Below, piece after piece: positions 34,886-43,176 of a stretch of 64,000 nucleotides of DNA. The translations under genes and the position numbers were made by a program. Origin of the DNA: Leadbetterella sp964489955 (GTDB lineage: Bacteria > Bacteroidota > Bacteroidia > Cytophagales > Spirosomataceae). The DNA is taken from assembly GCA_964489955.1 (NCBI GenBank), contig CAZBAV010000009.1, positions 20,167 through 84,166 on the forward strand, written 5' to 3'. Position 1 is the stretch's first letter. Each line of letters begins with the position of its first letter. The notes under the pieces are model-generated. The model was not told where the DNA came from and made no database searches. It saw only the letters and a list, made by a program, of their open reading frames with translations.

Positions 34886-37285
34886 CTCCGTCCTTAAACT
34901 TTTTACAGGATTTGCTCTTGCTGTTTTCATAGCTTGAACTCCAACCGTGATCACCGCCACACCAAGTGCAATTATGGCTGACAAAGCGAAATACCAAACT
35001 TTTATATCTATCCTATATGCAAAGTTTTGTAACCACTGATTCATGAGATACCATGCCAATGGTGAAGCCACAAGAATAGACACCATAACCAAGTAGACAA
35101 ATTCCTTAGAAAGTAATCCCATAAGATTTGGAACTGAAGCCCCAAGTACTTTCCTTATCCCTATTTCCTTAATTCTTCTTTCGGCTGAAAACGCCGCAAG
35201 TCCCAATAATCCCAATGCCGATATAAGTATGGCTATGCCGGAAAAGACAAGAACCAATTGCGAAGCCTGCGTATCACTTTTATAAAGCTTATCGAAACTC
35301 TCATCTAGAAATCTGTATGCAAATGGCGTTGTGGGAAAACGAGCTTTCCATAGCTTCTCCATAGCAGCTATTCCGTCCGCTATTTTCCCTTGCTGTAGCT
35401 GTACAAAAAACTGGCTTCTCCAATCGCTGTTGTATACCACAACAGGTTCGATGGCCTCGCTCATTTTTTTATAATAAAAATCTTTAACTACCCCGGCTAT
35501 TACACCGGTATCGCGTGAAACCGCAAATTTTTGTCCTACAATTGGTTGCTTCAATCCCAAAGTTTTCACAGCGGTTTCATTAATGATGTAAGATCTCGGC
35601 GACAACTTATCATCCGTAAACCAATCCCCCTCAACCAATTCAAGATTAAACATTTTAGTAAAATCTTTATCGACTGAGAGTTTCATAAATGAGGGGTCGA
35701 AGTCATCTGATTTGCCTTCCCAATAAAAACCTCCACTGCTTCTATTACGGTTATCAATAACGTCCCCACTGCCCGTAGAAACGCTACTAACCACGTTTTG
35801 TAAAAGAATTTCCTGCTTATAGGCATCCAAATAAGACCCTAATGTTTTGTTCATAAGTCTTGGAAAAACAGCATCGTTTGGAATACTGAAACTTAAAACT
35901 TGAGACTTATCATACCCAACATTTGACTGCTGGATAAACTTCATTTGAGACGAAATAATTACAGTACTTGTAATTAAAACCATCACAACTGCAAACTGGA
36001 AAACGACCAGTCCACGCCTAAAAACTGAATTATTACCTCCTAAAACAGTTTGGCCACGCAATACATTTAAGGGTTTAAAAGAAGATAAAAATACTGCAGG
36101 ATAAATACCATTTAATAAAGTGGTAATGAGAACAGTTCCTAACAGAATAGACCACAAAACATAGGAGTCTAATGATATAGAAAAGTGGTTTACTGTAAGT
36201 AAATTGAACCATGGCAAAGCTACTACCAAAAGTAAAACGGTAAGACACAAAGCCACCATAGTCATCAGAAAAGATTCTACAATGAATTGTTTAAAAAGCT
36301 GTCCGCGATCAGCTCCCACAATCTTCCTTACCGTAACCTCTTTAGAGCGAATGCTGGCTTTGGCAGTAGTAAGATTTATATAATTTATACAGGCTACCAC
36401 CAAGAGTAAAACACCCAAAATTGAAAATATTCTTAGGATTTTAGGATTACCAAGGGCAAATACCGAAGACTGTACTTCGTCATCAAAATGAATGTCTGTC
36501 AAAGCGGTAAGAGAGCTTCTCATGTCCGAGTCTTCACCTTTTTGTTTCTTGAGAATATGGCTCAACTTACTCTCTACAGTCTCCTTTTTAGCATTTGGTT
36601 TTAGTTTCAGGAAAGTAATGTAATCAAAGTTATTCCAGCCTTGAGCATTTTTATACTCATCAGGACTACTAAGAAAGGCCGGTAGTGGCAACCAAACATC
36701 GTTCTGAAAGCTTGAGTTAGTGGGCAGTTTATCCAAGACGGCTTGCACTACATAGCTTAAAGAGTCAATCTTAAAAGTTTTACCTACAGCATTTTCCTCT
36801 CCAAAAAATAGTCTGGCTTTGTCTTTAGAAATTACTACGCCCGAGGGGTTAGTTCCAAAACCTTTTAGCGTCCCGTATAACTTCGGAAACTCAAACATCT
36901 CAAACCATATACTATCCACAAATGCCACAGCAGTTTGAGTACTATACTCGTTATTTATATTAAACACAAGTCCCTCTTCCTCCATATCACGAAAAAGAGT
37001 AAAATTCTCTACCTCAGGCACTTCATTTTTAACGATGCTTCCATAGTTAAGCGGCGAGCTTTCCCAAGTCCAGGTAGTATTAGGGTCAACCTTCAAATGG
37101 TTTTTGATACGATAAATCCGATCTGCGTCGGTATGAAAAGTATCATAACTTAGTTCGTTTTGAACCCACCAGCCTATAAGTACGGCTGAGGCCATTCCTA
37201 CAGATAAGCCAACTACATTGATCAGACTCATCATCTTTTGCCGAGCTATACTTCGCCAGGCCGTTTTGAAATAATTTCTTATCAT
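34883..37285 (-). CDS. MacB/FtsX-type ABC permease 5 of 5
   Basis: An 800-residue permease. I chose ATG 37285 (MIRNYFKTAWRSIARQKMMS) because it aligns with the starts of the other four; the ORF extends nine codons upstream. Coupling helices are IRSKEVTVRKIVGAD and RRIKEIGIRKVLGAS. It ends ANPVKSLRTE. It directly follows the second ATPase gene (58 bases), so it is the first permease of the operon and the most likely partner of that ATPase. Confidence 0.92.
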   Translation of the reverse strand: MIRNYFKTAWRSIARQKMMSLINVVGLSVGMASAVLIGWWVQNELSYDTFHTDADRIYRIKNHLKVDPNTTWTWESSPLNYGSIVKNEVPEVENFTLFRDMEEEGLVFNINNEYSTQTAVAFVDSIWFEMFEFPKLYGTLKGFGTNPSGVVISKDKARLFFGEENAVGKTFKIDSLSYVVQAVLDKLPTNSSFQNDVWLPLPAFLSSPDEYKNAQGWNNFDYITFLKLKPNAKKETVESKLSHILKKQKGEDSDMRSSLTALTDIHFDDEVQSSVFALGNPKILRIFSILGVLLLVVACINYINLTTAKASIRSKEVTVRKIVGADRGQLFKQFIVESFLMTMVALCLTVLLLVVALPWFNLLTVNHFSISLDSYVLWSILLGTVLITTLLNGIYPAVFLSSFKPLNVLRGQTVLGGNNSVFRRGLVVFQFAVVMVLITSTVIISSQMKFIQQSNVGYDKSQVLSFSIPNDAVFPRLMNKTLGSYLDAYKQEILLQNVVSSVSTGSGDVIDNRNRSSGGFYWEGKSDDFDPSFMKLSVDKDFTKMFNLELVEGDWFTDDKLSPRSYIINETAVKTLGLKQPIVGQKFAVSRDTGVIAGVVKDFYYKKMSEAIEPVVVYNSDWRSQFFVQLQQGKIADGIAAMEKLWKARFPTTPFAYRFLDESFDKLYKSDTQASQLVLVFSGIAILISALGLLGLAAFSAERRIKEIGIRKVLGASVPNLMGLLSKEFVYLVMVSILVASPLAWYLMNQWLQNFAYRIDIKVWYFALSAIIALGVAVITVGVQAMKTARANPVKSLRTE

Positions 37286-37298
37286 AGTTTTAAAGCTT

Positions 37299-37326
37299 TG
37301 AGCTGTCAGCAATCAGCTATTGTTAG
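37299..37326. repeat. Short heptad array, ATPase to permease 5 spacer
   Basis: Units TGAGCTG, TCAGCAA, TCAGCTA and TTGTTAG follow in register on the + strand. This spacer has only the left array; no clear inverted right array is present, which makes it the shortest member. Confidence 0.75.
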
Positions 37327-37343
37327 TTTTTAGTTGTTCACTT

Positions 37344-38021
37344 TTAACTTAGAATATTCTCCGTCACGGTTTGGCCATCCAGCATCCGGATGATGCGATG
37401 GCTGTATTTGGCATCATGCTCACTGTGAGTAACCATAATTACGGTAGTGCCCAAGTCATTTAATTCTGTAAGCAACTGCATAACTTCGTTACCATTGCTA
37501 CTGTCCAGGTTCCCTGTAGGCTCATCGGCAAGAATAAGCTTTGGGCTGTTTACCACAGCTCTAGCTACTGCCACCCGCTGCTGCTGTCCACCTGAGAGCT
37601 GCTGGGGAAAATGGTTTTTACGGTGCATAATCTGCATTTTCTCTAATACCTCCTCCACACGTTTCTTACGTTCTGCAGCACCTACTTTCATGTATATAAG
37701 CGGAAGCTCCACGTTTTCAAAAACGGTGAGTTCATCAATTAGATTAAAGCTTTGGAATACAAAACCTATGGTACGTTTACGCAAGTCTGCACGTTTACGC
37801 TCATTAAAACCAGCTACTTCTGTTCCGTTGAAGATAAAGCTTCCTCCGTCTGGGTCATCCAATAAACCAAGGATATTTAACAATGTGGATTTGCCACAGC
37901 CACTGGGACCCATGATGGCCACAAATTCCCCTTCTTTCACATCAATAGAAATCTTATTTAGGGCAATGGTTTCGACTTCTTCTGTACGGTAGTACTTTTC
38001 TAGACTATTAATTTTTATCAT
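37344..38021 (-). CDS. ABC transporter ATPase (MacB/LolD type), second copy
   Basis: A 225-residue ATPase with all standard motifs: Walker A GPSGCGKST at 38-46, signature LSGGQQQRVAVARAV, Walker B LILADEPTGNLDSS and switch His in VTHSEHD. It is the first cytoplasmic subunit gene of the operon and probably the main motor of the five permeases. The spacer in front contains one arm of the repeat that houses the four-helix-bundle gene. Compared with the first copy at 23782, its signature and D-loop are intact. Confidence 0.94.
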   Translation of the reverse strand: MIKINSLEKYYRTEEVETIALNKISIDVKEGEFVAIMGPSGCGKSTLLNILGLLDDPDGGSFIFNGTEVAGFNERKRADLRKRTIGFVFQSFNLIDELTVFENVELPLIYMKVGAAERKKRVEEVLEKMQIMHRKNHFPQQLSGGQQQRVAVARAVVNSPKLILADEPTGNLDSSNGNEVMQLLTELNDLGTTVIMVTHSEHDAKYSHRIIRMLDGQTVTENILS

Positions 38022-38029
38022 AATTTTTT

Positions 38030-38078
38030 TGAGCTTTCAGTTATTAGCTATCAGATGTCAGCTTTGAAATGTCAGATA
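38030..38078 (+). repeat. Left heptad arm flanking the four-helix-bundle gene
   Basis: Seven units in register: TGAGCTT, TCAGTTA, TTAGCTA, TCAGATG, TCAGCTT, TGAAATG, TCAGATA. It begins right after the A-rich leader of the second ATPase gene. The inverted right arm is at 38558-38592, 480 bases away, with the four-helix-bundle gene between them. Confidence 0.92.
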
Positions 38079-38152
38079 CTTGGCAATAAGCATTTTGCGA
38101 ATACATATCTTCAGCTATTCTGTTTGTTTACTTAATTATTTACTTTCTTTTT

Positions 38153-38160
38153 TATATTTG
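38153..38160 (+). promoter_or_regulatory. Candidate -7 element of the four-helix-bundle gene
   Basis: TATATTTG matches the Bacteroidota -7 consensus TAnnTTTG exactly and lies 32 bases before the ATG. No TTG lies at the proper -33 distance, so strength is uncertain. It suggests the gene has its own promoter, antisense to the operon around it. Confidence 0.45.
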
Positions 38161-38192
38161 TACATCACTATTCCTTAATCCACTTAACTCTT

Positions 38193-38528
38193 ATGAGAGA
38201 TTTTACACAACTGTCTGTTTGGCAAAAAAGTCACTCGCTCACACTCGCAATTTATTCTTTAACCAAAGACTTCCCTAAAGAAGAAATATTTGGACTCACT
38301 AGTCAAATGCGAAGGTCTTCTTACTCAATTCCAACTAACATTGCCGAGGGTTGTGGTCGTGATACAAATCCTCAGTTCAAAAACTTCCTTAATATTGCGT
38401 CAGGTTCAGCGACAGACCTACAGTATCAAATCATATTATCAAGAGATCTTTTTTACATTGATGAAATCACATTTGAAGAGTTATTCAATCAAATTATTGA
38501 AATCAAAAAATGCTTTACTCTTATATGA
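38193..38528 (+). CDS. Four-helix-bundle protein, S23/23S-rRNA-IVS (Avd-like) family, 3' end probably frameshifted
   Basis: A 111-residue protein with the text typical of TIGR02436/S23 proteins: LSVWQKSHSLTLAIYSLTKDFP, GLTSQMRRSSYSIPTNIAEGCGR, SGSATDLQYQIILSRDL. These proteins are encoded by intervening sequences in 23S rRNA genes of Leptospira and Coxiella and are related to Avd of diversity-generating retroelements; they form basic pentamers that may bind RNA. Here there is no rRNA or reverse transcriptase. The gene lies antisense in the spacer of an ABC operon, between two inverted heptad arrays. After A6 at 38505-38510 the frame reads CFTLI and stops; one extra A would give MLYSYMKTL and stop at 38539, the usual family ending. 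Confidence 0.88.
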   Translation: MRDFTQLSVWQKSHSLTLAIYSLTKDFPKEEIFGLTSQMRRSSYSIPTNIAEGCGRDTNPQFKNFLNIASGSATDLQYQIILSRDLFYIDEITFEELFNQIIEIKKCFTLI

Positions 38529-38557
38529 AAACGCTTTGATTTTTAGATATCAACAAT

Positions 38558-38592
38558 CGGCTGACTTCTGATAGCTGATAGCTAATTTCTAA
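38558..38592 (-). repeat. Right heptad arm flanking the four-helix-bundle gene
   Basis: Five units on the - strand in register: TTAGAAA, TTAGCTA, TCAGCTA, TCAGAAG, TCAGCCG. It is complementary to the arm at 38030-38078 and lies 10 bases before the stop codon of the membrane fusion protein gene. Confidence 0.9.
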
Positions 38593-38602
38593 CTGCTCTC
38601 AA

Positions 38603-39856
38603 CTATTCCTTCAACACCAACTCCTGAATATCCCCAAAGTTATCATAACTAGAAGTAATCACCTTATCGCCAGGACTTAGTCCATTTATGACCTCATAAA
38701 ACTGGGGATTTTGTCTATTAAGTTGGATCTCTGTCTTATATGCTTTCGTTCCGTCTTTGTCTACTTTAAATATCCAGTTTCCGCCAGTTTTTTGGTAAAA
38801 ACCTCCTCTAGGAACCAATACCGCTGTGGTTTCATCACTTAGTGAAAGACTGATTTGCAGGGTCTGTCCACGTCTGATGTTCTGTGGAGCATCGCCTACA
38901 AACTCCATATCAACCTGAAAACGACCATTCGTTACTTGACTAAATACTTTCTTTAATCTCAGTTTATAGGTTTTTCCTGCTACGGTAACTTCACCCATTA
39001 AATCGGTATAGATACGATTTATGTAATGCTCATCTATATCCGCCCGTACTTTAAATCCATTTACAGCGTCCAACTGACCTAATCGTTCGCCCTTGTTTTT
39101 TAATTGACCTATTTCTGCATCAAGCGAGGTAAGCTGGCCATCTATAGGAGCCCGAACCACCAAATCACCCACTTTTTTTCGCATCAGAGCCAAGGTATTT
39201 TGCATCTTTGAAAGCGACTGCTTGTCCTGAGTTTGCATCAGGTTTATCACCTCTTTATCTTGCTCCAAAATATCGTCCGTCAGCTTTTTCCTTCTCACTT
39301 GGTAGTTGTAGGCATTTTCGCTCTGTTGAAACTCCTGCAAACCGATAACTTTTTCGCCATACAATTTCTTATTCAATTTATACACCCTCTCGGCCTCTTT
39401 CAGTGCATTATCCACGTCCGCCATTTGGTTTAGCTTCATGATCGTGTTTTGGGTAGCATTATTCTTAGAGATGTTCATTTGGGTCAAAACGTTGTATACC
39501 TGCGTCTCTTGACTCGCCAAACTAAGCTCCAAATCGGTATTCCCCAAGCGGAGAATAGGCTCTCCTTTTTTCATCACGGCTCCATCCTCTACAAACTTTT
39601 CTTCGACCCTTCCGCCTTCTATCACATCCAAGAAAATAGTAGTTTGAGGCATCACCACACCATTTATTGGAATAAACTCCTTGAAAGCTCCCTTCTCCAC
39701 GGTGCTAATGGTAAGCCGCTCGGTGTTTACATTTAGTTTTCGTTGTCCCGAATTAAAATATATTGCTCCGCCAATTAACGAAACCAAAGCCACCACACCC
39801 AATATGCTTAGTATGCGTTTAGCGTTCCACTTTTTCTTTTCAATGACTCTGTCCAT
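38603..39856 (-). CDS. HlyD/MacA-type periplasmic membrane fusion protein
   Basis: A 417-residue adaptor. The ATG at 39856 (MDRVIEKKKW) precedes one transmembrane helix (ILGVVALVSLIGGAIYF). The order is barrel-sandwich half (VVMPQTTIFLDVIEGGRVEEKFVEDGAVMKKGEPILRL), coiled-coil hairpin of about 100 residues, second sandwich half (VRAPIDGQLTSLDAEIGQL) and beta-barrel (GKTYKLRLKKVFSQV). It links the inner-membrane ABC permeases to TolC. It is the first gene of the efflux operon and faces the divergent NtrC-type regulator across 620 bases. Confidence 0.93.
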   Translation of the reverse strand: MDRVIEKKKWNAKRILSILGVVALVSLIGGAIYFNSGQRKLNVNTERLTISTVEKGAFKEFIPINGVVMPQTTIFLDVIEGGRVEEKFVEDGAVMKKGEPILRLGNTDLELSLASQETQVYNVLTQMNISKNNATQNTIMKLNQMADVDNALKEAERVYKLNKKLYGEKVIGLQEFQQSENAYNYQVRRKKLTDDILEQDKEVINLMQTQDKQSLSKMQNTLALMRKKVGDLVVRAPIDGQLTSLDAEIGQLKNKGERLGQLDAVNGFKVRADIDEHYINRIYTDLMGEVTVAGKTYKLRLKKVFSQVTNGRFQVDMEFVGDAPQNIRRGQTLQISLSLSDETTAVLVPRGGFYQKTGGNWIFKVDKDGTKAYKTEIQLNRQNPQFYEVINGLSPGDKVITSSYDNFGDIQELVLKE

Positions 39857-39896
39857 TCTGTAGTATTTGTACACTTTAAGTAATGCCAAATTTATA

Positions 39897-39912
39897 ATCA
39901 AAATTGTGCCAA
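39897..39912 (-). promoter_or_regulatory. Weak sigma-54-like site before the efflux operon
   Basis: TTGGCAC on the - strand matches the -24 element of sigma-54 promoters perfectly. The -12 part reads TTGAT after 4 bases where TTGCW after 5 is expected, so spacing is one base short. It lies about 40 bases before the membrane fusion protein ATG, and a sigma-54-type activator is encoded next door, which is why I record it. Confidence 0.25.
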
Positions 39913-40475
39913 TTTACAAATCACTCATTATCAGCAATAAAGCAATTATACAATAAAAGCCTACTGTACGGTTTTGATACACTTTATGTACGAAAACGAT
40001 ACAGTTTTTGGGTCCAGTTGAAAAGTTGGAAGCTCTTAATTATTTTTGTGTTAAACAATAATGCTATCTATAGTGTGATAAATGATTCTTCAAAAATTAC
40101 TATCATACGAGATAATTATATAGAAATCTACCTTATCTTACAAAATAGACCGTCTGTAAAATTTGATTTTACATGATGTTTCAGTTTAACATAAGGCACT
40201 GATAATCAAATTTTTCAGGAGGTTATTATTTTGTAAACGTTTTTTGCTTACTTTTTTCAAAAAAAGTAAGTCTGTCTGAAAGACAAAAGGAAAAAGTTTT
40301 TTGAGGTCTATGCTTTTAATTTCATAAGAAATTTATTTTCAAATACTTACATTTTAAATATGAATATTTTAAATTTCATCCCTTTAACTGTCTTTAAAAA
40401 CAAATACTAATTATACCTGTATCTATGCAACCTTTTGCTACATCTTGAGTATCTTATAAAAAAGCTATAACTATT
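39913..40475. other. Divergent regulatory region between the efflux operon and its regulator genes
   Basis: About 560 AT-rich bases without a credible gene. At 40247-40270 there is a perfect 10-bp stem (CTTACTTTTT / AAAAAGTAAG) with loop TCAA, followed by a small hairpin GTCT-GTCTGA-AAGAC. Neither has a neighbour that needs a terminator on the + strand, so they may be regulatory. ORFs in this stretch have no coding character. Confidence 0.5.
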
Positions 40476-41822
40476 ATGCAATTACGTAACGCTTCGATTT
40501 TGGTGGTAGATGATGACCCAGACGTACTCACTGCTGTGAACCTATTGCTAAAAACTGAAGCCAAAAAAGTAGTTACCGAGAACAATCCTGAAAACCTCCG
40601 CAAACTGCTTACTCAGCAAGAGTTTAATCTGGTATTGCTGGATATGAATTATCGCAGTTCTATACAAACAGGTAATGAGGGTTTTTTCTGGCTAAGAGAA
40701 ATAAAAAAACTGAAACCCGAACTGAATGTAATCATGATTACGGCATACGGAAGCATAGATTTGGCGGTGCGGTCATTAAAAGAAGGAGCTACAGATTTTC
40801 TTCTGAAACCCTGGTATAACGACAAGCTAATTGAACACATAAAAGATGCTTTAGCTGATAAAAACCAAAAGAGCAAAAGCAAAGAAACCTCCAGTTCAAT
40901 CATTGGAAATGAACTAATTGGCAGTTCGGAGGAAATGCAGAAAATCTTCTTAAAAATAGCCAAAATAGCTCCTACAGATGCCAATGTACTGATCCTTGGG
41001 GAGAATGGCACCGGCAAGGATTTGATAGCCCGAGCTATTCATCAGCAGTCGCTGAAAACCAATAAACCATACGTAAAAGTAGATGTAGGTTCACTTACCG
41101 AAAGTCTTTTTGAGAGTGAACTTTTCGGATATAAAAAAGGAGCTTTTACAGATGCTCGGGAGGATCGGGAGGGACGTTTTGTGGCAGCTAATGGCGGCAC
41201 GCTTTTTCTGGATGAGGTCGGCAATATTTCTTTGCATTTGCAAGCCAAACTACTCAGTGTTTTACAGAATCGTCAGGTAGTTCCTTTGGGGAGCCACCAG
41301 CCCGTACCGGTAGATATTCGTCTGGTGTGTGCCACCAACACTCCGCTGGCTGAGTTGGCCAACGAAAACCGCTTCCGAAAAGATTTTGTGTACCGTATCC
41401 ACACGGTAGAAATTACGGTTCCGCCTCTTCGAGAACGCAGAGAGGACATCATGACCCTTGCCACACACTTTGTGAAAATGTATGGCGACAAGTATTTTAA
41501 ATCACGGATAAGCTTTGACAAAAAGACGATTGAGAAACTCATGGAATACCACTATCCGGGCAATGTACGAGAACTACAATATAGCATAGAACGGGCAGTT
41601 ATTATGTGTGAGGACGAAACTATCAAGCCCGAAGACATCATTTTCTTACCGCTAGAAAACGCACCTGTAAAAAGAGAAGAAGCAAATTTGAGCCTTTTAG
41701 AGAAAAATACTATTCAGCGTGTAATTGAGAAAAACAACGGAAACATCAGCAAAGCAGCTAAAGAATTGGGCATCACCCGCACTGCACTTTACCGCAGATT
41801 AAACAAGCATGACCTTGAATAA
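40476..41822 (+). CDS. NtrC-type sigma-54-dependent response regulator
   Basis: A 448-residue activator in three parts: receiver (about 7-125, acidic DDD at 12-14, phospho-acceptor Asp 56 in LVLLDMNYR, Lys in LLKPW), AAA+ domain (about 147-375, Walker A GENGTGKD, Walker B GGTLFLDEVGN, arginine finger region FRKDFVYRI) and a Fis-type HTH (GNISKAAKELGITRTALYRRL). The sigma-54 contact loop reads GAFTDA, not GAFTGA. It overlaps the kinase gene by 14 bases. Its target is likely the divergent efflux operon. Confidence 0.93.
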   Translation: MQLRNASILVVDDDPDVLTAVNLLLKTEAKKVVTENNPENLRKLLTQQEFNLVLLDMNYRSSIQTGNEGFFWLREIKKLKPELNVIMITAYGSIDLAVRSLKEGATDFLLKPWYNDKLIEHIKDALADKNQKSKSKETSSSIIGNELIGSSEEMQKIFLKIAKIAPTDANVLILGENGTGKDLIARAIHQQSLKTNKPYVKVDVGSLTESLFESELFGYKKGAFTDAREDREGRFVAANGGTLFLDEVGNISLHLQAKLLSVLQNRQVVPLGSHQPVPVDIRLVCATNTPLAELANENRFRKDFVYRIHTVEITVPPLRERREDIMTLATHFVKMYGDKYFKSRISFDKKTIEKLMEYHYPGNVRELQYSIERAVIMCEDETIKPEDIIFLPLENAPVKREEANLSLLEKNTIQRVIEKNNGNISKAAKELGITRTALYRRLNKHDLE

Positions 41823-43125
41823 ATTAGTTTGGAAAATACTATCCCGCGTACTTTTACTGGCCGTAACCATGGCTGCAATGGCCTTTTTATTAGTTACAAA
41901 GCAGTATTCTTACTCAGTCATTCTTGCACCTGTGCTGATTTACGAAATCTTTGAACTCTACCGTTTTCAAAAGAAAACACACGACGAACTAGAGCATTTC
42001 CTGCAATCCATGCATTACCGAGACTTCTCAAGGCATTTTGACGCAAAAAAAGGAGACTCCGAAGTTCGTGTACTACGTAAAGGATTTAACGAAATCAATG
42101 CCACCTTTAAGTCCATAACCAAAGAAAAAGAGGTACAATATCAATACCTCCAGAAAATACTGGAACTGGTAAATACCGGCATTTTATCTTACAGAGAAAT
42201 AGACGGAAATATAGTATGGATGAATGATTCGCTCCGCAAAACACTGGATATTCCTTATCTGAAAACCATCCACTCTTTAGAAAAACGAAACCTAGCTCTA
42301 TACCAAGAAATCACCGAATTAAAACCGGGAAAAAGCAAGGTCATTCCATTAGCAGCAACCAATAAGGTTTTACTTACTTCTACGTCTTTTTATACAGACG
42401 GAACCCATTTTAAAGTCCTAGCCATACAGAACGTAAACGAAGCCTTAGATGAAAATGAAGTCCAATCTTGGCAAAAACTTTTGAGAGTTCTCACTCACGA
42501 AATCATGAACTCTGTAGCTCCCATCTCTTCCCTTGCCGATACCCTAAAAAAACGTACGCAACAACCGGAGTCACCGGAATTAATAAAAGATATAGAGCAA
42601 GGCATAGATACCATAAAAAACCGCAGCCAAGGCCTAATTCGCTTTGCCGAAACCTACCGTAATCTGAATAAGATCACAAACATAAACAAGTCTCAAGTGC
42701 TGGTCAGAGATTTGTTTGAGAATGTTTCCCGATTAATGCAGCCCACCCTTGAGCAGAAAGAAATAGAGTTGGATATAATCCTTAAAAACGCCAACCTGAG
42801 CATAGACGCTGACATAAGCCTTATGGAACAAGTTATCATTAATCTGGTAATAAATGCCATAGAAGCTGTAAAAAACAGTAACAACCCGCTCATTACACTA
42901 TCCGCGGTTCGGGGTGTAGACCGTAACATAATAAAAATCACAGACAACGGCTCTGGTATGCCAGAAGAAATTCTCGACAAAGTCTTTGTGCCGTTTTTCA
43001 GCACCCGCAAAAAAGGCAGCGGCATTGGTCTAAGTATCTGTAAACAAATCATCCTCCTGCATGGCGGCACAATCTACGCCCGCAGCAAAGAAGGCGAAGG
43101 CAGTGTATTTGTAGTGGAGGTCTAA
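41809..43125 (+). CDS. Sensor histidine kinase, NtrY-like
   Basis: A 438-residue membrane kinase. Two transmembrane helices lie within residues 8-45. A HAMP-like and a PAS-like stretch follow (about 60-210). The phospho-acceptor is His 230 in LRVLTHEIMNSVAPISSL, the N box is QVIINLVINAIEAV, and G boxes are DNGSGMPE and GSGIGLSICKQI. It overlaps the regulator gene by 14 bases, so the two are co-translated partners. The signal is probably envelope state, as it has nearly no periplasmic part. Confidence 0.93.
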   Translation: MTLNKLVWKILSRVLLLAVTMAAMAFLLVTKQYSYSVILAPVLIYEIFELYRFQKKTHDELEHFLQSMHYRDFSRHFDAKKGDSEVRVLRKGFNEINATFKSITKEKEVQYQYLQKILELVNTGILSYREIDGNIVWMNDSLRKTLDIPYLKTIHSLEKRNLALYQEITELKPGKSKVIPLAATNKVLLTSTSFYTDGTHFKVLAIQNVNEALDENEVQSWQKLLRVLTHEIMNSVAPISSLADTLKKRTQQPESPELIKDIEQGIDTIKNRSQGLIRFAETYRNLNKITNINKSQVLVRDLFENVSRLMQPTLEQKEIELDIILKNANLSIDADISLMEQVIINLVINAIEAVKNSNNPLITLSAVRGVDRNIIKITDNGSGMPEEILDKVFVPFFSTRKKGSGIGLSICKQIILLHGGTIYARSKEGEGSVFVVEV

Positions 43126-43176
43126 AGTCTAATGCATTATCCCACTTCAAATTACAATCGTTACAGCTAACTTAGT

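Noticed and set aside
38193..38528. Diversity-generating retroelement (Avd) locus
   Set aside because: No reverse transcriptase, template repeat or variable repeat is present near the four-helix-bundle gene.
39904..40176. 90-codon ORF in the efflux regulatory region
   Set aside because: AT-rich random reading frame without a family or a start context; overlaps the likely promoter.
40201..40230. GGCAC words upstream of the NtrC-type gene as a sigma-54 promoter
   Set aside because: No GC at the -12 position in correct spacing.
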